Of a stretch of 54,866 bases of DNA, positions 22,575 to 31,414 are shown in pieces (position 1 is the first letter of the stretch; each line of letters begins with the position of its first letter). The DNA is taken from NCBI RefSeq assembly GCF_009833085.1, contig NZ_QRBZ01000009.1, forward strand, positions 1-54,866. Reading direction: 5' to 3'. This DNA comes from Nitrosomonas oligotropha (lineage in GTDB: Bacteria; Pseudomonadota; Gammaproteobacteria; Burkholderiales; Nitrosomonadaceae). Under the pieces are notes generated by a model. That model was given only the letters and a program-made list of their open reading frames with translations. It was not told the DNA's origin and ran no database searches. The position numbers were made by a program, and so were the translations under genes.

Positions 22575-25040
22575 TTAATGGAACCTTAATGAGCCGCGCA
22601 GAATTTCATGCGATAAGTTGTAGCCTTGATTAATCGTTTGCAGAATTTTATCGATATCCGTTTCGAGCTTGATATTCAAACGGAATGCCTGCCCGTCTTT
22701 CACCTTGGGATTATTCCCCAACAACGACAGTTTGGCTACCAGATCGTGCGTAACCGATTTGTCGAGATCCAGCGACAGTTCGGTGTAGTGAAAATCCTGT
22801 GCCGCTTGCAGTAATAAATTCATTTCCTTACCGGCGGAAGCCATCATTTTTGAGGCTTTTTCTGATTTGAAGCGCAAAATCCCCGGAGCTTGCGCTGCAA
22901 GGTGGCCGTTGGTGATGGTCACTTGATTTTCTGCCAATGTCAGCGGGATCTGACCGTCCAAATGACCGCTTCCCGTCAATCCATCAACCTTAATGACATT
23001 AAAGAGGGTTTCCAGGTCGATGTTGCTGATGCGGATCAAAGTGTCGGAACGTGCCGCGGCCGGGTCGATGACGGTAGGCACCACGGCAATCGTGCCCTCC
23101 AGCACGGAGAATTGCGCCTGCTCGATGGCGATGCGAGGCGGGCTGGTGCCTTCGATATGATAGGAAACCAGCAGATTTTCCAGCGGAACACCGGCGTCAA
23201 TGCGCTGAATGGTGATTGTCTGGTGTGGCGGAGTGCGGGGCGATAATAAATCCACCAAGTTAAGATTGATATTCAGATCGCTGAGTTTTGTATTTTCACG
23301 GGCAAACGATAAGTTGCGTAATTCAAATGCAGCCTGGCTGTTCTTCATGCCTTCCTTGGACCATTTGAATTGAACATTAGCGCCGAGATGTCCACTGACA
23401 TCCTCAAGTTGCGCAAGAGCGGGGGAGAGCACGCCGGGCTGCAAACCCTCCGGTGAGAAACGGATGGGAATAATTTCCGCCTGTAGCATGCCATCGCCAC
23501 TCGCGGGTGCATGACGGCCGCTGATTTTTAAATAACGCAATTCCGGCACACCGCCCGCGATGTTCAGCCCATACACGACCGGTTCCCCAGCTGCCGCTTC
23601 ATTGCGGACACTGCCGGTGATAGACAGCGCAGCAAATAGCGGCTCAGATGCCAGGTGTTGCAACCGGGCGATGGCAAAATCCGCCGCAGTGCCTATCTCG
23701 GCATCGTTCAAATGCACAGTGGCGGAAAAATCCTTCATTTGCAGATCGGATTGCGGCAACGTGAAACCCGCATCGCTGATGGTAAATCGTCCTTGGTAAT
23801 CGGTGCCGGTACTGAGCTTCCCGGCCAAGGTTATTTTTCCGGGATGAATTTGCGCTTCAATGGCGGAAGATTCCGCGCGATCGACACGCACGTTCAGATT
23901 ACCGGGAGCTATCGCGATATCGTGCGCGAGTGCCCAGCCCTGAGAGCTTTTTGCTAATTCCAGATTGGCTTGCGGGATTGACAACTGGAATGCATTCAGC
24001 AAATGCACAGGTGTGCCGGAGTCGATCTTGCCAACAGTGATCTGCCCTGGATTGCGTAATGCAACTTGCCAATTATCCCGGTTGGAAGTGATTTGTATGG
24101 GTAAAGAAACAGAGAATTGCTGAACTTTGAGCGGCTCCGCAGCATATTGACCGCCGCTGGCTTCGAGATCCAGTGATCCCGTTAAGGATTGTGTTGAAGC
24201 GCGAATATCGCCCTTCAGGGTGATTCGGTCGATGACTGTATCCCCTAGAGCTGGCGCTAGCGGATTTTTATCAGTGGAATCGGACACGGGTTTTACGATT
24301 GCTTTTCCCGGCAGTTTGATGCCGGATAATGCGAATTCGGTTTGGATATGTTGTAGCTGCAATGCGGCGAACGAAAATGCCGCTTCACCGGAAAAACTGG
24401 AGATACTCGCTTCGGGCAATCCCAGCACCCCATCGGAAATGGCAAATTTCCCTTGTATGTTTCCTTTTCTATCCAGTGTCGCCGTCAGTAAGCTTTTGCT
24501 TTGTGCCAACGAACCAGAAACGATTACACTCAAGCGTATCGTCTGTGTATCCGGCTGGTTTTGCGCAATGTCACCGGATAGCGCGATGGCCGCATCGCCA
24601 GCGGTTGAGCGCAGATGAATCGCGGAGTCCTTGAGTGAAAAGTTTGGCAACCAGGGAAGGCTGATACTTTTTTCAGGTGCGGCAGTCATGGGGGTAGTGG
24701 AACTCAACAACGGGTGCGCCGCGTTCAGGTCGAATGCCACGTGCAAACCGCTGACCTCAACTGAAATTGGCTTACCGGCAAGCAGATCCGGTACATTCCA
24801 TGTGACGAGCATGTTATCCAAGCGCAACTCTTTATTTTTACCTGCCGACAACCCCTTCAAACGGAACGTATTGAATGAGAGATCCAAATCGGCAATGGAT
24901 TGCAGCGGTAAGCCCTGCTTATTCAACTGCTGGCCGATCAAGGTTTCCAGTAGCGGATTGCGGAAAACATAAAGACCTGCCCCGGCAAAAACGGCGAGAC
25001 TGATTAGGATCAGCAATCCGGTCTTTAAGAGTTTTCCCAT
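22575..25040 (-). CDS. ydbH: YdbH-like AsmA-family intermembrane lipid-transport protein
   Basis: About 821 residues from ATG 25040 (TTG 25064 is an alternative). A single N-terminal membrane anchor (LLILISLAVFAGAGLYVF) is followed by a long periplasmic region made almost wholly of β-strands, as expected for the hydrophobic-groove bridges of the AsmA/TamB group. The C-terminal third has YdbH traits such as NGHLAAQAPGILRFKS and the end LETDIDKILQTINQGY. In E. coli YdbH, YhdP and TamB share the transport of phospholipid to the outer membrane, and YdbH works with YnbE. Neighbours ynbE and ydbL follow in the same order. Old database names of the dicarboxylate-transport type should not be trusted. 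Confidence 0.85.
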   Translation of the reverse strand: MGKLLKTGLLILISLAVFAGAGLYVFRNPLLETLIGQQLNKQGLPLQSIADLDLSFNTFRLKGLSAGKNKELRLDNMLVTWNVPDLLAGKPISVEVSGLHVAFDLNAAHPLLSSTTPMTAAPEKSISLPWLPNFSLKDSAIHLRSTAGDAAIALSGDIAQNQPDTQTIRLSVIVSGSLAQSKSLLTATLDRKGNIQGKFAISDGVLGLPEASISSFSGEAAFSFAALQLQHIQTEFALSGIKLPGKAIVKPVSDSTDKNPLAPALGDTVIDRITLKGDIRASTQSLTGSLDLEASGGQYAAEPLKVQQFSVSLPIQITSNRDNWQVALRNPGQITVGKIDSGTPVHLLNAFQLSIPQANLELAKSSQGWALAHDIAIAPGNLNVRVDRAESSAIEAQIHPGKITLAGKLSTGTDYQGRFTISDAGFTLPQSDLQMKDFSATVHLNDAEIGTAADFAIARLQHLASEPLFAALSITGSVRNEAAAGEPVVYGLNIAGGVPELRYLKISGRHAPASGDGMLQAEIIPIRFSPEGLQPGVLSPALAQLEDVSGHLGANVQFKWSKEGMKNSQAAFELRNLSFARENTKLSDLNINLNLVDLLSPRTPPHQTITIQRIDAGVPLENLLVSYHIEGTSPPRIAIEQAQFSVLEGTIAVVPTVIDPAAARSDTLIRISNIDLETLFNVIKVDGLTGSGHLDGQIPLTLAENQVTITNGHLAAQAPGILRFKSEKASKMMASAGKEMNLLLQAAQDFHYTELSLDLDKSVTHDLVAKLSLLGNNPKVKDGQAFRLNIKLETDIDKILQTINQGYNLSHEILRGSLRFH

Positions 25041-25265
25041 GGTATCAATTGTATAGGGTTGCAAGCATTGAATTGACTTTTAATTCGATTAATACAGCTC
25101 TGATTAGCTTCGTTTCAACGCTTTAACACGATATCACAACTGCATTGCCTTGCAGTATTTTATGTTTCACTGTGTTTGCGTGAAAAATCGTAAAGAATCA
25201 CGCGCCTCTTTTATACTACGCATCTTCTGCAGAAGAGATTTTTTATTCACTATCGTTACGACACT

Positions 25266-26276
25266 ATGGATTTATTGACCCAAGGACTCCTCGGCGCCAC
25301 GATGGCGCAGTCGGGCGCGAAACAACAAGAAGCACGCATCGCAACCGGCATAGGCTTCGTTGCCGGTATTGCGGCGGATGTCGATATTCTGATTCAATCG
25401 GAGAACGATCCGTTGTTGAATATCGAATTTCACCGGCATTTCACGCACTCGCTGTTTTTTGTGCCGCTCGGCGCTTTGATTGTCGCGCTGCTGCTCTGGC
25501 CGTTTTTACGTAAACGCCTGACTTTTGCGCGGCTGTACCTGTTTACCTTTCTCGGTTATTGCTTGAGTGGCGTGCTGGATGCGTTTACCAGCTATGGCAC
25601 CAATCTGCTCTGGCCGGTCAGCGATGCGCGTGTGGCGTTGAATATCATTTCGGTGCTGGACCCGGCTTTCACATTGATCTTACTGGCCGCCGGAGTGATT
25701 GCTTTCAGGAAATACAGTCATACCGCAGCGCGTATCGGATTGCTGCTAGCGGCGATCTATTTGTCGTTCGGGTGGATGCAACTGCATCGTGCTGAAACCA
25801 TCGCGGAAACATTGATTGCGGAAAGAGGGCATCGTGCGGAACAATTGCTGGTCAAGCCAACGCTTGCCAATCTGGTACTGTGGCGTTCCATCTACGAATT
25901 TGAAGGCAAATTCTATGTGAATGCCATCCGCGCCGGTTTGTTTTCCGAACCGCGCATCTATCCGGGAGAGTCGATTGAAAAATTTGTGCTGGAACGCGAT
26001 TTGAGCGATCTGCCAGTTTCATCAGTGCTGGCACAAGATATTGCGCGCTTCAGCCATTTCTCCGCCGGATTCCTCGCCATCCGCCCGGAACAACCGAACG
26101 TGCTGGTCGATGTGCGCTATTCCAATCTGCCTACAACGACCGCGCCGCTCTGGGGCATCGAGATCAACCCGGAGCAACCGGATCAGCATGCGAAATACAA
26201 GCTTTACCGCGATTCATCCAGCGTGACGCGAGAGAGGTTTATTAAACTATTATTAGGTGAGCATTTATTAGACTAA
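25266..26276 (+). CDS. YdjM-like membrane-bound metal-dependent hydrolase (DUF457)
   Basis: 336 residues. The N-terminal half has the family marks MDLLTQGLLGATMA, a metal-binding pattern AADVDILIQ (about 37-45) and EFHRHFTHSLFF (about 59-70) with conserved His residues, then D-A-x-T-S-Y-G-T-N. Four or so hydrophobic helices place it in the inner membrane. The C-terminal 150 residues form a soluble, strand-rich domain. The family includes E. coli YdjM, an SOS-induced protein, but its reaction is unproven. Divergent from ydbH; the 200-bp gap should hold both promoters. Confidence 0.8.
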   Translation: MDLLTQGLLGATMAQSGAKQQEARIATGIGFVAGIAADVDILIQSENDPLLNIEFHRHFTHSLFFVPLGALIVALLLWPFLRKRLTFARLYLFTFLGYCLSGVLDAFTSYGTNLLWPVSDARVALNIISVLDPAFTLILLAAGVIAFRKYSHTAARIGLLLAAIYLSFGWMQLHRAETIAETLIAERGHRAEQLLVKPTLANLVLWRSIYEFEGKFYVNAIRAGLFSEPRIYPGESIEKFVLERDLSDLPVSSVLAQDIARFSHFSAGFLAIRPEQPNVLVDVRYSNLPTTTAPLWGIEINPEQPDQHAKYKLYRDSSSVTRERFIKLLLGEHLLD

Positions 26277-26442
26277 GCAGATTATGCCCCAACAGCGAAT
26301 GTTTATAGCCCCGGGGTCTGCTGAATTTATGTGGTCTTATTGATTATTTTGCTATCTATCCATCTTCTGCTGTTTGTTTATTGTTTCAACAATACTATTT
26401 TAGGCAGAGAGCTCATTAAATACTGTTTGAAGGGAATCATTT

Positions 26443-27936
26443 GTGGTGGCTAAAGGTAAAGTTTTGCTAGTGGATTTGAATAATTATGCCCGTTATCCTT
26501 CTCTTGGAATTGGTTATCTTGTTGCGCCACTTCGTGCTGCGGGCTACGAGGTAGAATTACTATCTCCAATGGCGCATGGTCAGGGTGGTGTGATGCGCGA
26601 GCACCAAGAAAACATCCTAGATCACTTGATGCGTCGAATATATATGGCCCCGCCTGGTTGGCTATGGCAGCACCAGGATTGGCTCTATGAGATTTATAGG
26701 GTGTGGAAGCAGCGCTTGACATTTCAACGCCGCAACCTGCTTCAAGCCGAGATCGAATGTGGCAAAGCGGATGTGATTTTGTTGTCTGCATACCTTTCAC
26801 ATCGCAAACCAGTCGAGTTCATTGCCGGTATTGCAGCGCGTCTTGGTGTGCCTGTCCTACTCGGTGGACCAGCCTTTACTTTACCTGGTACGGCAAAAGA
26901 TTGGGCGCGAATAGCTGGTGTTAGTGCAGTTTTTAGTGGCGAAGCGGAATTTGTCATCGTAGACCTTGTCCGTGCGCTGATTCGCGGTGTTTCCGTGTAT
27001 AATTATACTGGTATCTTTGTGCATTCTGAAAGAGCTTCTCAAATTGGATGTGGTTCGATGCTTGAGCCACTTGCGGAGCTGAATGAGTTGCCGATACCTG
27101 ATCTCAGTGATTTTCCATGGGAGCTCTATCCTCACAGGATTGTGCCATTGATGGCTAGTCGTGGTTGCGGCTGGGGCCGCTGTACTTTTTGCAGCGATGT
27201 TATTACCGCAAACGGACGCACTTTTCGCAGCCGTAGTCTCGAGCATGTGCTTGACGAAATTGAAACTCAGTCGAGACAGTACCAGGCTCGAGATTTTATT
27301 TTCTTGGATATCAAGCTCAATTCCGATGTTAATCTTTGGCGAGGGATTATTGATAATATCCAGAAGCGAGTTCCTGGCGCTAAATGGATTGGTACGGTGC
27401 ACGTCAATTCGATGGGAGACAACGGACTCGATCAGGATACTCTTGTACGTGCGCATGAGTCAGGTCTTGTACGTATCAGCTTTGGAATGGAATCGGGTAG
27501 TCAGAAGATGTTGCGGCGTATGGCAAAGGGCTGTAAGGTTGAGCTCAATGAAGCATTTATTCGAGCTGCAAGTCGTGCCGGCATCAGCGTGCGTTCGACA
27601 ATGATGGTCGGTTACCCGGGTGAATCTACAGGTGATGTAGATTTAACTACACAGTTTCTGGAACGCAATGCCGAATACTTGGATCGTATTAATTTATGTC
27701 GTTTTAAACCTATCCCTGGTACCGCTTTTCAATCACTATACGACCATCGGCCTGAGCGATTTGAAGATATTCAGGTTTTTAAGTGGGATTATCGTTTTGC
27801 GCGTGCGTCATATCGACCTAGTCAGATGCGCGATCGTCGGTACCGTTTAGCAGTTCTTAAGATGCTAAATGTCGTACACATAATTAATCGTAAACCTTTG
27901 CGTGACAATATGATTCAGTTTGATGGGCTAATGTGA
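26443..27936 (+). CDS. B12-binding radical SAM protein with CX4CX2C cluster motif
   Basis: 497 residues from GTG 26443 (AAGGGA about 8 nt upstream). An N-terminal cobalamin-binding-like Rossmann domain begins KVLLVDLNNYARYPSLGIGY, with the later strand VPVLLGGPAF. The radical SAM domain follows. Its iron-sulfur motif is SRGCGWGRCTFC (239-250): Cys242, Cys247, Cys250, i.e. CX4CX2C instead of the common CX3CX2C. The downstream ISFGMESGSQKMLRRM (about 346-361) and STMMVGYPGES are typical of the family. The glycosyltransferase start overlaps its stop (TGATG), so the enzyme may modify a lipid, sugar or natural product made with that partner. The substrate is unknown. Confidence 0.85.
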   Translation: MVAKGKVLLVDLNNYARYPSLGIGYLVAPLRAAGYEVELLSPMAHGQGGVMREHQENILDHLMRRIYMAPPGWLWQHQDWLYEIYRVWKQRLTFQRRNLLQAEIECGKADVILLSAYLSHRKPVEFIAGIAARLGVPVLLGGPAFTLPGTAKDWARIAGVSAVFSGEAEFVIVDLVRALIRGVSVYNYTGIFVHSERASQIGCGSMLEPLAELNELPIPDLSDFPWELYPHRIVPLMASRGCGWGRCTFCSDVITANGRTFRSRSLEHVLDEIETQSRQYQARDFIFLDIKLNSDVNLWRGIIDNIQKRVPGAKWIGTVHVNSMGDNGLDQDTLVRAHESGLVRISFGMESGSQKMLRRMAKGCKVELNEAFIRAASRAGISVRSTMMVGYPGESTGDVDLTTQFLERNAEYLDRINLCRFKPIPGTAFQSLYDHRPERFEDIQVFKWDYRFARASYRPSQMRDRRYRLAVLKMLNVVHIINRKPLRDNMIQFDGLM

Positions 27937-29114
27937 TGCAAAAGAATATTTCCGAGACGTCTCAACAATTGCGGCAACCTTTGATTTTTTTCACTGGCCC
28001 ATTTCCACCACCTGTGCATGGTATGGCCGTAGCAACCGGGCTTCTGGCGGCGGCACTAGGTGAGCGCTTTCATGTGCGTCGTTTTAACATCGCGGCTCGC
28101 CGTCTTACAGGTTTAAAAATACTTGATATTCCTGCTCGTATGCTAAGAGCTCTATGGACTCTAGCCTCATTTGCGTGGTTGAGTTTCCGGCGCCGCCCTG
28201 AAGTCGTCGTAATCGCATTATCCGTTGGCTATGCAAAGGTGTTTGATCTTGCTTGTATTGCCATTGGCTTGTTAGCAAGTAGGCCGATTTATATAACTCA
28301 CCATAGTTTCGTGGTTTTTAATCGCGTGGCGCCAGATCGCTTGATTAAAATTGCGTTGCCTCTGCTTCGCCGGTGTAAACACATCACGCTCTGTGGGCGG
28401 ATGAAGCTTGAGCTGATTTCAGCATGGAATATTGAAGATGCAAACGTTGCTGTGCTGTCTAATGCTGCACTAGTAAGAATACCAGCGACCAACCTTGAGG
28501 CTGGATCACCGTCGATACAATCTGTGCGATGCGGGGCATATCATTTAGGGTTTATCGCTAATCTCTGTGCCGAAAAGGGGCTATGGACGTTTTTAGATAC
28601 TGTAGATCGACTGCAAGCAATCGGTCATACAGTAGTTGCTACCATCGCTGGGCCAGTAGAACCGGCAGATGCTTTGTTAGAGAAGGAGCTAAAACAACGA
28701 TTGCACGCAATGAAGAATGTTTCCTGGCTTGGTGCAGTGCACGGCAGAGAACGTACTCACTTCTATCAAGAACTCGACTTGCTAGTTTTTCCGACGGTAT
28801 ATCCTAACGAATCAGAACCACTTGTAATTCTCGAAGCGTTAGCCCATGGCGTACCCGTGGTGACAACACCACGCGGATGTATTGCGAGTTCACTTGCTGA
28901 TGGCAATGCTGTTCGTGCTTTCCCTGAGGCAAGTTTTGTTGATGATGCTGTAGCAGCAATTGATGCTGATCTGCAAGCTATTAAGCCTCAATCTGAACGT
29001 GAAGCACTCGCAAAACAGCATTATCATCAATTGCAGGAGATCGGAGATAAGCAACTGAAGATGCTCATTGAATCAATGTTTTGTTTGCAGAAAAAACACT
29101 CATCACGACATTGA
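27936..29114 (+). CDS. Glycosyltransferase group 1 (GT4-like)
   Basis: 392 residues from ATG 27936, overlapping the stop of the radical SAM gene by one base. The N-terminal domain has the usual entry FTGPFPPPVHGMAVATGLLA. The C-terminal nucleotide-sugar domain begins HLGFIANLCAEKGLWTFLD and contains the E-x7-E signature in NESEPLVILEALAHGVPVV (about 288-306), followed by TTPRG. This is a retaining GT-B enzyme of the GT4 type, acting on the cytoplasmic side of the membrane. Donor and acceptor are unknown. The two-gene unit stands apart from any polysaccharide cluster in the window. Confidence 0.85.
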   Translation: MQKNISETSQQLRQPLIFFTGPFPPPVHGMAVATGLLAAALGERFHVRRFNIAARRLTGLKILDIPARMLRALWTLASFAWLSFRRRPEVVVIALSVGYAKVFDLACIAIGLLASRPIYITHHSFVVFNRVAPDRLIKIALPLLRRCKHITLCGRMKLELISAWNIEDANVAVLSNAALVRIPATNLEAGSPSIQSVRCGAYHLGFIANLCAEKGLWTFLDTVDRLQAIGHTVVATIAGPVEPADALLEKELKQRLHAMKNVSWLGAVHGRERTHFYQELDLLVFPTVYPNESEPLVILEALAHGVPVVTTPRGCIASSLADGNAVRAFPEASFVDDAVAAIDADLQAIKPQSEREALAKQHYHQLQEIGDKQLKMLIESMFCLQKKHSSRH

Positions 29115-29159
29115 TCGGAGCTTGATTTTATAATTGCTGTTATTCAATTCAATAATAAA

Positions 29160-29861
29160 TTACTTCAAATGCACAATCCATTTCCGGTACAGCCGCTCAG
29201 CTACTACATTTAACCCCGCAACACGTTCCAGTAAATTTTTTTCGATTTCTTCCAGCGATTGCACCGACGGCTCGTTGAGGCTGGCGAGTTCTTCTGCGCC
29301 GACGCTGCACCAGTCGATGATCAGGCGTTCGGTCATTTCGACGTGGCACTGCATGCCGAGATGCATACCGAGGGCAAACGCCTGATTTTCGCAGTACGGG
29401 CTGGACAGAATGCACGTAGCGCCTTGCGGGATGCTGAATGCTTCGCCATGCCAGTGGAATGAATTGAAAGTTGTCAGATCGCCAAACCATGTGCGGGCAA
29501 CCGGATTGTCCTGTACGCTGACTTCGCCCCAGCCCATTTCCTTGACCGGATTGGCGCTGACCACGCCATCCAAGGCTTTAGCCATGAGTTGACCACCCAG
29601 ACAATGGCCCAGTACCGGAACGTCTTGAGCAATCGCTTGGCGGATTAATGTCAATTCCTGCTCGATCCACGGTAAGTCGTCGTTGACGCTCATCGTTCCG
29701 CCCATGAACACCAGACCGCTGAATCCATCGATGCTGGCGGGCGGTTGTTCTCCGGCGTCGATTTTGATCAGACGCCACGGAATATGATTGTTGTCGAGAA
29801 ATGTGGCAAAATAGCCAGGCCCTTCGATGGGGATATGTCTGAATATTGCGACCGGCTTCAT
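29160..29861 (-). CDS. Class I glutamine amidotransferase-like protein
   Basis: 233 residues from ATG 29861, which has AGGAAG 5-6 nt upstream; the ATG at 29876 lacks one. The catalytic Cys87 lies in the elbow PVLGHCLGGQ, and the His-x-Glu of the triad is seen in QCHVEMT. There is no synthetase domain, so it belongs to the stand-alone GATase1 group often annotated as GMP synthase-like (YLR126C/GAT1_GuaA-type). The group includes γ-glutamyl hydrolases and enzymes of unknown use. Convergent with the glycosyltransferase gene and divergent from the DUF2868 gene. Confidence 0.85.
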   Translation of the reverse strand: MKPVAIFRHIPIEGPGYFATFLDNNHIPWRLIKIDAGEQPPASIDGFSGLVFMGGTMSVNDDLPWIEQELTLIRQAIAQDVPVLGHCLGGQLMAKALDGVVSANPVKEMGWGEVSVQDNPVARTWFGDLTTFNSFHWHGEAFSIPQGATCILSSPYCENQAFALGMHLGMQCHVEMTERLIIDWCSVGAEELASLNEPSVQSLEEIEKNLLERVAGLNVVAERLYRKWIVHLK

Positions 29862-30016
29862 GGAATCTTCCTGCATAATTTTTGAATGATCTGATAACGA
29901 ATTTTAGCTTGTTTTGCAGCAAATTTTCTGCTGAAAATCCGGGCAAACCTTTCTTTGATACCTGTGAAACACAACGTCAACACCAATTACGAGATCCGAG
30001 TGGGCATTCTGCCGGA

Positions 30017-31411
30017 ATGGACTCTTTCATGTCTGTAAACAAACATACCTTCATTGATTTGGTGCGCATTGAACAATTGCGCAAAATCGAGTCCGCCAAA
30101 GCCGGTGAGCTATCGTACGAGGGCATTAAAAATATGCCTGGCTCCGCAGCCGGTGACTTCAACTATACGGAATTTATTCATCGCCTGGGGCTGCGCGCCA
30201 AGCACTTGATCCGCGATAACGTGCTGGATGATGTATTGCAGCAGCCACGTAAGCAATTTACCCGGGCGCGCTGGATTTGTCTGATTGCTGCGCTTACTTT
30301 GGGTGGATTGGCGGCTAGCCAAGCAGTCAGCGAATCTTCCACATTGAATATTTACTGGTTGCTGGCGGTGCTGCTCGGATTCAACATGATTTCGCTATTG
30401 CTGTGGTTAGCGGGCATTGTCTTGAATTTGCAAAGTTTGAGCAGCGGTATCGTGGCGCAATTGGCCAGCTGGTTGCCTTACCGGCACAAGAAAGAGCCGA
30501 CGGTTGCATCGCTGGCATCGCACGCGTGGTGGGAGAGTTGTTTAACCGGTAGGGTGGGCAAATGGCGTATCAGTGTTTTGACGCATCAATTCTGGCTGAC
30601 CTATTTAACCGCCGGTCTGGTGTTGCTGATCTTGCTCATGCTGGCCAGGCAATATAATTTCATCTGGGGTACCACATTGCTGCCGGATAGCACGTTGCCG
30701 AGACTCACGGAAATCCTTGGCACGCCATTGGAGGCGATGGGGTTGAAAATTCCGGATAACCCGCAAACGGTTGCCAGCCGCATCGGGACAGGCAAACAAG
30801 ACGCGGAGACGCGCACCGCGTGGGCGGTTTTCCTGATTGGAGCCTTGCTGGTGTATGGCATATTCCCGCGTCTGTTATTGCTTGGGTTTTCCTGGCTCAT
30901 GCAGCAGTGGAGTGAAAGCCGCTTCAAGCTCGATTTGTACTTACCCTATTACATTGAATTGCGTCAGCGTCTGATGGCGCGCGACGTGAAAGCGCAAGTC
31001 ATCGATGCCGATCCGCAAGCCGGTATGAAGCCTGCGGAAGTTGCCCGTCCGCCGGAGAATGTCGCTATTCCGGCCAACGCGCAAGCCTTCGGCATTGAGC
31101 TGGACGATGCCACGCACTGGCCGGAATCCGTTGCTTGCCGCTTGAATATTGTCGATCAGGAATCGCATGACGAGGCCATGACATTGATAAAAAATCTCAA
31201 CGGTCCGTTGCTGCTGGGCGTGGCGGCGCACCGTTTACCCGATCGCGGCGTGCAGCGCTTGATCAAGGAATTGGTCGACGGCAGCAACGCTAAGCCGTGG
31301 CTGATTCTGTTGAGCAAACCATCCGCGCCGGTGACCAGTGCGCGCGAATTCGCCTGGTTCCGTCTGGCGGAAGTCTGCGGCATTCCGGCAGAACATGTCA
31401 TCACCCGGTAA
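30017..31411 (+). CDS. DUF2868 membrane protein
   Basis: About 464 residues from ATG 30017 (ATG 30029 is equally possible). After a soluble N-terminus with RIEQLRKIESAKAGELSYEG there are at least four membrane helices, two near 85-140, one near 195-215 and one near 285-315. A cytosolic C-terminal domain has a nucleotide-like fold ending VCGIPAEHVITR. The family is known only as DUF2868 and almost always sits next to a DUF3482 GTPase, as here (the next gene starts 3 nt later). The pairing suggests a membrane-anchored GTPase system. No biochemical role is established. Confidence 0.8.
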   Translation: MDSFMSVNKHTFIDLVRIEQLRKIESAKAGELSYEGIKNMPGSAAGDFNYTEFIHRLGLRAKHLIRDNVLDDVLQQPRKQFTRARWICLIAALTLGGLAASQAVSESSTLNIYWLLAVLLGFNMISLLLWLAGIVLNLQSLSSGIVAQLASWLPYRHKKEPTVASLASHAWWESCLTGRVGKWRISVLTHQFWLTYLTAGLVLLILLMLARQYNFIWGTTLLPDSTLPRLTEILGTPLEAMGLKIPDNPQTVASRIGTGKQDAETRTAWAVFLIGALLVYGIFPRLLLLGFSWLMQQWSESRFKLDLYLPYYIELRQRLMARDVKAQVIDADPQAGMKPAEVARPPENVAIPANAQAFGIELDDATHWPESVACRLNIVDQESHDEAMTLIKNLNGPLLLGVAAHRLPDRGVQRLIKELVDGSNAKPWLILLSKPSAPVTSAREFAWFRLAEVCGIPAEHVITR

Positions 31412-31414
31412 ATC

